Assembly (NCBI GenBank): GCA_009720755.1
Contig: WNKV01000004.1
Location: 272,042 to 336,041, forward strand
DNA from: Rhodoplanes serenus
GTDB taxonomy: Bacteria > Pseudomonadota > Alphaproteobacteria > Rhizobiales > Xanthobacteraceae
Direction: 5' to 3'
Length of the DNA stretch: 64,000 nt
The notes under the pieces were generated by a model. That model saw only the letters and a program-made list of their open reading frames with translations. It ran no database searches and was not told the origin of the DNA. The position numbers and the translations under genes were made by a program. Position 1 is the first letter of the stretch; every line of letters starts with the position of its first letter. Positions 58,093 through 64,000 of the stretch are shown one piece after another.

Positions 58093-58380
58093 TTATTCAA
58101 CCGCCATCCGCGCCGACTCCTGGACCATCGACCAGCTAACGATCCTGCGGCCGTCGTCAAAGAACGCGACCGTGAAAGCCTCGGTGTTTCCGGCCGTCCG
58201 AATGGTCCGAAGGGTTCGACGCGCGAAGTTCGTGTAGAAGTCTTCCGGCTCGCGGACAGTATCGAGTTGAACTTCGAAGTCGGGGTGCCGATTTCCATCG
58301 ACGTCGTAGACACGCATGCTCAGCATTGACGCGCTCCACCCACAGTGCCGATCTGATGAAATTAGCCGCCAATCGTTCAC
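58093..58380 (-). CDS. Hypothetical protein
   Basis: From GTG 58380, 95 aa: WRLISSDRHCGWSASMLSMRVYDVDGNRHPDFEVQLDTVREPEDFYTNFARRTLRTIRTAGNTEAFTVAFFDDGRRIVSWSMV. Composition is protein-like, with strands and charged turns. No family recognised. It lies upstream of the exonuclease gene on the same strand, 124 bases away. Confidence 0.5.
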   Translation of the reverse strand: MNDWRLISSDRHCGWSASMLSMRVYDVDGNRHPDFEVQLDTVREPEDFYTNFARRTLRTIRTAGNTEAFTVAFFDDGRRIVSWSMVQESARMAVE

Positions 58381-58492
58381 GCGAAATTAACGAACGCGGA
58401 GTTCGGCGAAGTGGCTCACGGGCTTGCCGCTTGGCGCGCGACCTCGCCCCATGAAGGGCGCTGCGCGGTGTTGATCGGTTAGGCGAAGCAGT

Positions 58493-58894
58493 TCACCGTC
58501 TTGGCGGGCTCTGCCGCAGTGGCGCCACCTTGGCGAGCGCGGCCCCGCCCAGGGCTTCCCCCCGGGTGCAGTCCCTCCTAATGGTGCGCTCAGCCTGGCC
58601 TGTAGATGAGGCCGCCGCTTCGTCGTAACGGGTCGCGATCTCGGGAGGCTGTTGGCCAACTTGGCCAGCAGCCTCCGCCTTAGCTTTCGTCGCCGCGCCT
58701 CCGGCGGCACCACGTTTCGTCTCCGGGTGCAGCTCCTGCCAGATCGCCTTGCGGCGGGTGTTGTAGGACGCCCGCTCGGCGGCCGAGAGGTCGTTGCGGG
58801 CAAGATTCTCGTCGATCAGCATCAGCTCGGCGCGCAGATCGTCGACCTCGACCACGACAGCCGGAATCGTCGTGCGCCCGAGCTTGCGAATACT
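58493..58894 (-). pseudogene. ParB-like protein, C-terminal remnant
   Basis: On the minus strand the frame reads RKLGRTTIPAVVVEVDDLRAELMLIDENLARNDLSAAERASYNTRRKAIWQELHPETKRGAAGG ... TRYDEAAASSTGQAERTIRRDCTRGEALG, the part of a ParB/Spo0J-like DNA-binding family that follows the nuclease-like motif (IDENLxRxxLxxxE is characteristic). The N-terminal ParB motif is missing; upstream codons are unrelated. A near-perfect palindrome (58644-58676) lies inside. Confidence 0.65.
58644..58676. repeat. CCAACTTGG palindrome, arms of 16
   Basis: GGAGGCTGTTGGCCAA (58644-58659), C, TTGGCCAGCAGCCTCC (58661-58676) with one mismatch. Same CCAA-N-TTGG centre as the palindromes at 56894-56918 and 60481-60519 but different arms. 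Confidence 0.7.
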
Positions 58895-59183
58895 TCGGCC
58901 GCGGGCCGTGCGCGACCGCGCCCCGTGAGGGGCGCTGCGCGGTGTTGTTGATTTGGAAATCGAATACGGGCAGTCTGGCGGACGGAGCCTGAGAACTCCC
59001 GTCAGCAGCCTTGCCGGGCTGCGCTGACACCAGAGCGTTGGCAGGGCGATCCTTGCCGGGATCATCATCGCCAACGAGTGCGAACGTGCCGATTACCGTC
59101 GGCGCGACCGGCACCACTATGCCGGGAGTGCGGCGGCTATACAAGACCCTTCGGGGGAAGGCCGTCGCGCATCGTCTCTGGCG

Positions 59184-60116
59184 ATGTTCTCAGACTCCCG
59201 GTGCCAGTGCCGTCCGCTGGCGCCCGGCCCTGAGAAGCCGGTTGATCCAGAGACCACCGTGACCACTCAGCATCCGATGATGCCGCCTCTCCGGAAAACT
59301 GCGCAAATTTGCGCAGTATCCACCACCTTCGGCAAATTTGCCGAAAGTGGACCACCCCGGGAAGCGGCGCCCAGCTCCCGCCGAGGCTTCCTCGGCCGGG
59401 CTATGGCCGCGCTCGCCAGCACCTCGCTGGCCGCGGCAGGAACGGCGCTGCCGGCCTCCGGCCGACCGGCCGAGGACCCCCGGCTCGTCGTCATTGGCGA
59501 GCGGATCGGACCGCTCCTGACGGCCTACAGGGCCGCGGTCACCCGCCGCGCCGAGGCACGGGCGGCCGCCGAGCGGCTGTGCCCGCCCCTGCCGGTTCCT
59601 ATGATCCGCCGGCGGGACGACGACAGGAGCCTGAGGCGGTGCGCTGACGACGCCGTCGATATCGAGGGGCAGGCGATTTTTCCCGAGGACGACAGCATGC
59701 CGCCGCTGCGGGTCTATTGGCCGGGTGCCGTTCGTCGCGCCGTGGAGGCCGGCGATTTGCCGACTGCGTCCGCCCGGTCCGTCCTCGGCCAGCGGGTCCG
59801 CGCTGTGCTGGCAGCCGGCGACGATTACGATGCGCGCCGCAGCGCCGCGATCGAAGCCGCCGGTCTACTTGCGGCAAGAGAGGAGCAGTATCGCGCCGCC
59901 CAGGAAATCGACCAGATCGCTCGCGAGGTGTGCCGGCTCGTCCCGTCGACGACCGCCGGGGCCGTCGTCGTCGCGCGTGTGGCGACTGCACTTGCCGAAG
60001 TCGAGCGCGAGATCGCCAGAGAAGGCTACGCCTTCGCGATGCTGGGGAGCGTCCTTGCCGATACCCTGATTCGCGGATACGCGAGCGTGCCAGCCATGGA
60101 GAAGGCCCATGGTTGA
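59184..60116 (+). CDS. Hypothetical protein with Tat-like signal motif
   Basis: Up to 310 aa; the true start is unclear (ATG 59184, GTG 59259, ATG 59277 or ATG 59403). S-S-R-R-G-F-L-G (near residue 66-73) followed by a hydrophobic AMAALASTSLAAAGTALPA stretch resembles a twin-arginine signal. The rest is helical and Ala/Arg-rich (YRAAVTRRAEARAAAERL, RLVPSTTAGAVVVARVATALAEVEREIAREGYAFAML). Similar 'SRRGFL' proteins without assigned function occur in Rhizobiales islands. Two palindromes (59299-59350) fall in the N-terminal coding part. It overlaps the next gene by 8 bases. Confidence 0.55.
   Translation: MFSDSRCQCRPLAPGPEKPVDPETTVTTQHPMMPPLRKTAQICAVSTTFGKFAESGPPREAAPSSRRGFLGRAMAALASTSLAAAGTALPASGRPAEDPRLVVIGERIGPLLTAYRAAVTRRAEARAAAERLCPPLPVPMIRRRDDDRSLRRCADDAVDIEGQAIFPEDDSMPPLRVYWPGAVRRAVEAGDLPTASARSVLGQRVRAVLAAGDDYDARRSAAIEAAGLLAAREEQYRAAQEIDQIAREVCRLVPSTTAGAVVVARVATALAEVEREIAREGYAFAMLGSVLADTLIRGYASVPAMEKAHG
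59299..59350. repeat. Twin CAAATTTG palindromes
   Basis: CTGCGCAAATTTGCGCAG (59299-59316) is perfect over 18 bases. CCACCTTCGGCAAA (59323-59336) pairs with TTTGCCGAAAGTGG (59337-59350), one mismatch. Both share the CAAATTTG centre with different arms. Confidence 0.7.
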
Positions 60117-60408
60117 GGTGCAGACGTCCGAAGCCGCTGTTCTCGATTCAGTCGATCACCCCGAGAACGAAGAACTCGTCTCCTACCAGGTCGTTTGCGA
60201 CATGGAGGAACCGCTTAACGATATAGCCGACTTCGCGGCAGCCCTGACGATGCTGGCGTCCGATCTACAGGAACCTGCGAGCGGTGCGGTGTGCCGCATC
60301 GGACGAACGATCGGTGCCCTCGCCGAAGGGCTCAAGAAGCAGCACGAAGCGCTGTTCCGCATGCTCGGCGCGAGCAAGGCAGAAGACGAGAGCGACACCA
60401 ACGAGTGA
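60109..60408 (+). CDS. Hypothetical acidic protein
   Basis: Protein of 99 aa, acidic and helical (NEELVSYQVVCDMEEPLNDIADFAAALTMLASDLQEPASGAVCRIGRTIGALAEGLKKQHEALFRML). ATG 60109 overlaps the upstream gene by 8 bases. The shape (about 100 aa, MEEP..D...A..M) recalls small mobile-element proteins of unknown function. No family assigned. Confidence 0.55.
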   Translation: MVEVQTSEAAVLDSVDHPENEELVSYQVVCDMEEPLNDIADFAAALTMLASDLQEPASGAVCRIGRTIGALAEGLKKQHEALFRMLGASKAEDESDTNE

Positions 60409-60409
60409 A

Positions 60410-60475
60410 CCGAGGGTGCAGTCTCTCTGCACGCTGTGCTCGGATTGGTCGGTGACTTCGGCTGCGGCCTCATCG
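60410..60475 (-). pseudogene. Second ParB-like remnant (short)
   Basis: On the minus strand the codons RHDEAAAEVTDQSEHSVQRDCTLG align with YDEAAASSTGQAERTIRRDCTRG of the 58.5-kb remnant, including the CTxG end. It is cut off immediately upstream by the 60481-60519 palindrome. Only about 22 codons are recognisable. Confidence 0.45.
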
Positions 60476-60480
60476 TGACG

Positions 60481-60519
60481 GGCCGGATAGAGTCGCCAAG
60501 TTGGCGACTCTATCCGGCC
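60481..60519. repeat. Perfect 39-bp palindrome with CCAAGTTGG centre
   Basis: GGCCGGATAGAGTCGCCAA (60481-60499), G, TTGGCGACTCTATCCGGCC (60501-60519): 19-base arms without mismatch. Lies in the spacer before the MerR-like gene, next to the second ParB remnant. Confidence 0.85.
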
Positions 60520-60640
60520 GTGCGGTTCACCCGAGCGACCGCAGGCAGGCTGACGTCGTGCGATCGGACCAAGCGAAAAATTTGCGGCTTGTCCGACCAA
60601 CCTGGCCGACCGTCCACAGGACTGGTGGCCGGCACTAGCT

Positions 60641-60683
60641 CGATGCTGCTGCATCGTGTATATGAGTCGATGCAACAGCATCG
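60641..60683. promoter_or_regulatory. Twin CGATGC-N4-GCATCG dyads, candidate operator of the MerR-like gene
   Basis: CGATGCTGCTGCATCG (60641-60656) and CGATGCAACAGCATCG (60668-60683) are each dyads and are also inverted relative to one another. They end 13 bases before ATG 60697, straddling TGTATATGAG (60657-60666), which could be a -10 region. Confidence 0.6.
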
Positions 60684-60696
60684 ACTGGAGAGAGGA

Positions 60697-61206
60697 ATGA
60701 GCGATCTCGACGAGGCCCGCTATTCACTCGGCCAGGTCGCCCGCTCGGTGGGGCTCCCTGAGAGCACCCTGCGGTCCTGGTTTCGCCGCGGTCATCTCGG
60801 CCTCGATCTTGGCGGGCGGTTGCGCGAGGCCCACGGGCATGCGCATGCGGTCAGCCTGCGTACAGCCCTGTGGGTTGGCGTCATCGCCGGGCTGGTCGAG
60901 CTGCAAATCCCGGCGGCCCGAGCCGCGAAGGTCGCGCGGGCGTTCGTCCACTTCGGCGAGCCGGACCACCAGACCGGTGCTCGGCGCCACCCCGGCGAGC
61001 TGTTCTCGGGCCATGGCGTGTGGACGCTGCTCGTTGTGCGCCCGGACGACGACCACGGCGTCATCATCAGGGCCGATCGGAAGACCCCGCTCGCGAACGT
61101 CTTCACCGGTCCTTCCGGGCGCACGGTCGGGGCGGTCGTGCTCTGGCTCAATCAGATCGACATGCGCGTTCGAACCGGCCTCGCCCATGTTGAGGCGCCC
61201 GCCTGA
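60697..61206 (+). CDS. MerR-like helix-turn-helix regulator
   Basis: Protein of 169 aa. RYSLGQVARSVGLPESTLRSWFRRGHLGLDL is a MerR/HTH_17 DNA-binding helix pair, followed by RTALWVGVIAGLVELQIPAARAAKVARAFVHFG, the dimer-like helix often seen in element-borne regulators. ATG 60697 has GAGAGGA just upstream and twin dyads before it, consistent with autoregulation. Its TGA overlaps the next start by one base. It may control excision or cargo expression. Confidence 0.72.
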   Translation: MSDLDEARYSLGQVARSVGLPESTLRSWFRRGHLGLDLGGRLREAHGHAHAVSLRTALWVGVIAGLVELQIPAARAAKVARAFVHFGEPDHQTGARRHPGELFSGHGVWTLLVVRPDDDHGVIIRADRKTPLANVFTGPSGRTVGAVVLWLNQIDMRVRTGLAHVEAPA

Positions 61207-61466
61207 TGCCCCGCCGCACACAATCGCCCCGCGATGGAGGTTTCTTCCCCAACGAGGACGAGATTGCGCGTCGCTTGAGCCAAGACCCCGCCGCGTGGCG
61301 TGCAAAGGCCGTCGTTCTCGAGCGAGAAGGGCTCCCCCGGGTCCACCCTCTGATGGGCGGTCGTTACTGGCCGGCAGTTCTGGCGTGGTGGAACCGATAC
61401 TACGGGCTGTCTAGCATCGAGGCGTCTCAACCCGATGGAGGAGAGAACCTCGATGCGCTCCGATGA
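61206..61466 (+). CDS. Small protein preceding the integrase
   Basis: Protein of 86 aa: NEDEIARRLSQDPAAWRAKAVVLEREGLPRVHPLMGGRYWPAVLAWWNRYYGL. The G-LPR-x-P-x-x-GGRYWPAV block is a recurrent sequence in small proteins encoded just upstream of tyrosine integrases in Rhizobiales elements; a DNA-binding or excisionase role is inferred from position. It overlaps the integrase start by 32 bases. Confidence 0.65.
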   Translation: MPRRTQSPRDGGFFPNEDEIARRLSQDPAAWRAKAVVLEREGLPRVHPLMGGRYWPAVLAWWNRYYGLSSIEASQPDGGENLDALR

Positions 61467-62667
61467 CGAGATGCCGGGCAAGAAGATCAGGCGGAATCGG
61501 CACGGTCCCGATCGGATTTACTGGGTGGCGCGGGCCGACTTGGTCGCCCAGGGCTACGAGCCCAGGACGGTGCGGCTGCATTACGATCCGACCGACCGCG
61601 TTCTGATCGCCGCGGCGTGCCAGCGTCTCCAGGCCGAGATGCTTGCTTGGGCCGCAGGCCGCCGCACGACTGATCGGCCTTTCGATGGCACGCTGGCCAG
61701 CCTGATCCGCCTGTACCAGCACGACCAGGCCAGTCCGTACCGGGACCTGAAATGGAACACCCGCCGCACCTATGACCAGGTGCTCGGCGTGATCGAGAAG
61801 GCGTTCGGCAAGCGGTCGCTCGCCGCGGTCGGCATCGCCGACTTCCGCCGCTGGTACGACGAGGCGAAGAAGCCGAAGCAGCCGGGCAGCCCGGAGCGGG
61901 TCCGCAAGGCGCACGGCATCATTGCAATGTTGCGCCGGCTGTTCGCCTACGGCGTCACGGCCGAGCATCCGCATTGCGCCCGGCTCGCCGCAATCCTCGA
62001 CGAAGCCCGGTTCAAGCAGCCGGGCCGGCGCCGCCTGAAGCTCGAACTCCCCCACGTCGAGGCATTCATCCCGAAGGCGATCGAGGCCGGCCGGCTTTCG
62101 CTCGCAATCGGCACCGCCATGCAGTTCGAAACCACGTTGCGGCAGCGCGACGTCATCGGCGAGTGGGAGCCTATCCCGGAGGGCGAGGCCCCGACCGGAA
62201 TCGTGCTCGGCGGTCGGCGATGGGTGCGCGGCCTGACCTGGGCGGACATCACGGCCGACCAGACCGTCAGCAAGGAGACCACGAAGACCGGCGCCGTGGT
62301 CGGGCACGACCTGCGGCTCTGCCCGCTGGTGCTCGACCTGCTCGACCAGGTCCCGGCCGAGCGTCGGGTCGGCCCGCTGATCATCGACGAGACGGCCGGG
62401 CGGCCCTACGCCGAGCACGCCTACGCTCGCGAGTGGCGCGTCATCGCCCGGACGGCCGGGATTCCGGATGCGGTCTGGAACATGGACGCCCGATCGGGCG
62501 GCATCTCCGAGGCCGACGATGCCGGCGCTGACCTGGATTTGATCCGGTCGGCGGCCGGCCACACCCAAGCCTCGACCACGGCCCGGTACGTGCGCGGCAC
62601 GATCGGCAAGAGCCGCAAGGTAGCCGAGCTTCGACTCGCCCATCGGACGTCGAAGAACGGATCGTAA
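61435..62667 (+). CDS. Tyrosine recombinase / site-specific integrase
   Basis: Protein of 410 aa. Core-binding domain about 85-180 (LASLIRLYQHDQASPYRDLKWNTRRTYDQVLGVIEKAFG), catalytic domain about 205-395. Arg of box I is at 236/238 (TTLRQRDVIG), box II region NMDARSGGI carries R353 but M in place of the usual His, H376 is in AAGHTQ, and nucleophile Y385 in TARYVRG. This matches a Rhizobiales integrase subgroup with altered box II. The gene ends 72 bases before the 58-bp attR repeat and tRNA-Gly, so it is the integrase of this element. Confidence 0.9.
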   Translation: MEERTSMRSDDEMPGKKIRRNRHGPDRIYWVARADLVAQGYEPRTVRLHYDPTDRVLIAAACQRLQAEMLAWAAGRRTTDRPFDGTLASLIRLYQHDQASPYRDLKWNTRRTYDQVLGVIEKAFGKRSLAAVGIADFRRWYDEAKKPKQPGSPERVRKAHGIIAMLRRLFAYGVTAEHPHCARLAAILDEARFKQPGRRRLKLELPHVEAFIPKAIEAGRLSLAIGTAMQFETTLRQRDVIGEWEPIPEGEAPTGIVLGGRRWVRGLTWADITADQTVSKETTKTGAVVGHDLRLCPLVLDLLDQVPAERRVGPLIIDETAGRPYAEHAYAREWRVIARTAGIPDAVWNMDARSGGISEADDAGADLDLIRSAAGHTQASTTARYVRGTIGKSRKVAELRLAHRTSKNGS

Positions 62668-62739
62668 TCAACGATGGGGAACGCGATGGGGAACGCGGGA
62701 ACGCGAGATCAGCGGTAGGCCGACCAAGCGATTGTCATT

Positions 62740-62797
62740 GTTCGCTGATTTGGAGCGGGCGATGGGAATCGAACCCACGACATACAGCTTGGGAAGC
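62740..62797. repeat. attR: 58-bp direct repeat within tRNA-Gly
   Basis: Identical to 51465-51522. It covers the tRNA from the anticodon stem to the CCA end plus 11 bases beyond, so integration restored a complete tRNA gene at this end. Confidence 0.93.
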
Positions 62798-62825
62798 TGT
62801 CGTTCTACCACTGAACTACGCCCGC
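62751..62825 (-). tRNA. tRNA-Gly (anticodon CCC)
   Basis: On the minus strand: GCGGGCG acceptor, TTCAGTGGTAGAA D arm, ACAGC-TTCCCAA-GCTGT anticodon arm (anticodon CCC), GTGGGTTCGATTCCCAT T arm, CGCCCGC, T discriminator and encoded CCA. All stems pair. Reads GGG codons. It is the integration site of the 11.3-kb element. Confidence 0.96.
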
Positions 62826-63028
62826 GCGGCCGGCAGATTACCCGGGGCGGGCGGTGCGCCGCAAGAGCCTCAGGCGGGCAGCCGGCCGGCGCCGAACCGC
62901 ACACCGTCGAGGCGGGCCGGCGCTCGGCCAGGCCGGATGGAACCGATTTGCCTGGCATGTAAAACTCCCATACATTCGCACCAGGCCCGCCGCGCGCAAG
63001 GGTTGCCGGCCGGCCACCGGGGGAGCGT

Positions 63029-64000
63029 TTGACAGCAGCTTCGGCAGGACCGCCGGACAAGGGCGAGATCCCGTCGCGGGCGCCGACGATCCGCAGTCGG
63101 CTGGTCGCGCTCGTCCTCTCGACTCTCCTGCCGGTGCTGGTCTTCTCCGGGGCGCTGATCGTCCGTCACGCCCAGCAGGAGCGGGCCGCCCTGGAGCTCC
63201 AGGCCGAGGCGGTCGCGGTCGCCGCCGTCCATCTGATCGACGCCCATGTGCGGGCGATCGAGCCGGTGCTGCGGACCCTCGCCATGCAGGCCCCCCGCAT
63301 CGATGACGAGCGGCCCGCCTTCCAGCAGATCGCCGCTGCGGCGGCGCAGCATCTCGGCAAGAGCGTGGCGCTGCTCGACCGGACCGGCCGGCCGCTGGTG
63401 GTCGCCGCCCCGGCCGCGGAGGGCGTCGCCTGGCCCCAGACCATCGACATGGCATCGCTCGCCGCCCTCACGACCGCCGACGGGCTGGTGGTCACCGATC
63501 TGCTGCGCGATCCCGCCGGCGGCCGGTCGGTCGCCCTCGTGGCGGTCGCCACCGCATCCGGCGGCGACACCGGGGCGGCCGGCCCTGCCGGGGCGATTCT
63601 GGCGGCCGTGGTCGATCCGGCGGCGCTCGGCCATGTGCTGCGCGACGCCGGCCTTCCCGACGACTGGATCGCCGCCGTGGTGGACCGGCAGGGCCTGTTC
63701 GTCGCACGCTCGCACCAGCCCGAGACCCAGGTCGGTCAGCCGGCGCGGCCCGAGCTGGCGGCCGCCGCCAGCGGCCCCGCCCTGCGCGGCCGCTTCGACA
63801 ATGTCACCTGGGAGGGGGTCAGCCAGCACAACGCCTTCCACCGCTCGGCCGTGACCGGCTGGACCGCCGTCATCGGCATCCCGCACGCGGTGCTGAACGC
63901 GCCGGAGCGCCGCGCCGCGGCGGTGTTGGCCACCGGCGCCGTCTTCGCGGCGCTGGCGCTCGCCCTCGCGATGTTCTTCGCCCGCCGCATCGCGGCGCCG
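63029..64000 (+). CDS. Cache-domain membrane sensor, 3' end beyond the window
   Basis: Open frame of 324 codons from TTG 63029 to the window edge. After a short lead (TAASAGPPDKGEIPSRAPTIRSRL), TM1 is LVALVLSTLLPVLVFSGALIV. A periplasmic domain (about 42-295) has the double-Cache shape: DAHVRAIEPVLRTLAMQAP, AAQHLGKSVALLDRTGRPLV, WIAAVVDRQGLFVARSHQPETQVGQPARPEL, FHRSAVTGWTAVIGIPHAVLNAP. TM2 (about 300-320) ends in FARRIAAP, the usual entry to a HAMP region. The output domain (kinase or cyclase) lies outside. GGGGGAG precedes the TTG at only three bases. Confidence 0.8.
   Translation, partial: MTAASAGPPDKGEIPSRAPTIRSRLVALVLSTLLPVLVFSGALIVRHAQQERAALELQAEAVAVAAVHLIDAHVRAIEPVLRTLAMQAPRIDDERPAFQQIAAAAAQHLGKSVALLDRTGRPLVVAAPAAEGVAWPQTIDMASLAALTTADGLVVTDLLRDPAGGRSVALVAVATASGGDTGAAGPAGAILAAVVDPAALGHVLRDAGLPDDWIAAVVDRQGLFVARSHQPETQVGQPARPELAAAASGPALRGRFDNVTWEGVSQHNAFHRSAVTGWTAVIGIPHAVLNAPERRAAAVLATGAVFAALALALAMFFARRIAAP

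Larger units (their letters stand above)
58436..58947. repeat. 38-nt direct repeats flanking the ParB-like remnant
   Basis: Bases 58436-58473 and 58910-58947 match in 35 of 38 positions; both contain GGGCGCTGCGCGGTGTTG, preceded by a CCCC(A/G)TGA(A/G)GGGC hairpin. They bracket the ParB-like pseudogene and could reflect insertion or loss by recombination. Confidence 0.65.
51465..62797. mobile_element. 11.3-kb integrated element in tRNA-Gly(CCC), capsid-encoding satellite-like
   Basis: The ends are 58-base perfect direct repeats (51465-51522 and 62740-62797) made from 11 flanking bases plus the tRNA 3' part up to the anticodon stem. The tyrosine integrase is the last gene, next to the intact tRNA. 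Cargo: replication-type HTH protein, AlpA-like HTH, prohead protease, major capsid, truncated tail-tip gene, a proteasome-like protein, DnaQ-BRCT exonuclease, ParB remnants, Tat-signal-like protein, MerR-like regulator. No terminase, portal, tail or lysis genes are recognised. Confidence 0.88.

Noticed and set aside
60481..60519. Rho-independent terminator
   Set aside because: The palindrome is perfect but not followed by a T tract on either strand.

Overview
The window is GC-rich chromosomal DNA from an alphaproteobacterium, most likely Hyphomicrobiales (Rhizobiales). The signs are a fused cytochrome b/c1 gene (fbcH) behind its Rieske gene, the chvI-chvG-hprK-EIIA-HPr (PTS-Ntr) cluster near ahcY, a DUF4167 protein, RIME-like intergenic elements and the dispersed repeat whose spurious translation reads MRGLDPRI. 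A soxCD pair suggests a sulfur-oxidising lineage such as Xanthobacteraceae or Nitrobacteraceae (inference; nothing in the window fixes the genus).

Layout. 1-5.6 kb: housekeeping genes (DUF1285, CoA pyrophosphatase, DUF6111, CCA transferase; on the other strand trmL-hemF-AAA ATPase). 5.9-8.65 kb: the bc1 complex operon fbcF-fbcH with a terminator. 8.65-9.24 kb: dispersed repeats. 9.2-17.5 kb: ubiG, lysC, ptsP (EI-Ntr), prfA, a one-TM microprotein, prmC, DUF4167. 17.6-28.3 kb: glgX, an AI-2E family permease, phosphoketolase, a two-gene TRAP permease, a class II amidotransferase. 28.4-32.3 kb: lepA, then an accessory patch of three two-gene modules of toxin-antitoxin type (DUF4258/DUF2283, MazE/MazF, DUF4160/DUF2442) containing a 126-bp duplicate of the lepA 3' end. 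32.3-37.6 kb: dsbA-dsbD redox pair, a small exported protein, an MFS permease, a 59-aa exported microprotein. 37.8-42.1 kb: htpG, a dense block of GC hairpins and a 203-bp MITE, then ahcY. 42.3-49.1 kb: soxDC, HPr, EIIA, hprK, chvG, chvI. 49.3-51.3 kb: a HugZ-like protein and an exported alpha/beta hydrolase.

51.46-62.80 kb is an integrated element. It lies between 58-bp perfect direct repeats formed from the 3' part of a tRNA-Gly(CCC) gene, has a tyrosine integrase next to the intact tRNA, and carries a replication-type HTH protein with internal iterons, an AlpA-like HTH protein, an HK97-type prohead protease and major capsid protein, a truncated tail-tip gene, a DnaQ-BRCT exonuclease, decayed ParB-like sequence and a MerR-like regulator. 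No terminase, portal, tail tube or lysis gene is recognisable, so it resembles a capsid-encoding satellite (compare mycobacterial phiRv1) more than a prophage. It is the most interesting part of the window. The last 1 kb, beyond the tRNA, begins a Cache-domain membrane sensor that runs off the right edge.

How the genes connect: EI-Ntr (ptsP), HPr and EIIA with HprK form the regulatory phosphotransfer chain, physically joined to the ChvG/ChvI envelope-stress system. soxCD can feed electrons from sulfur compounds into the cytochrome chain that includes the bc1 complex. prfA/prmC is the termination-factor pair, and dsbA/dsbD handle periplasmic thiols. Two kinds of genome plasticity stand out: short non-coding repeats (RIME-like, MITE, GC hairpins) beside housekeeping genes, and tRNA- or gene-end-targeted insertions.
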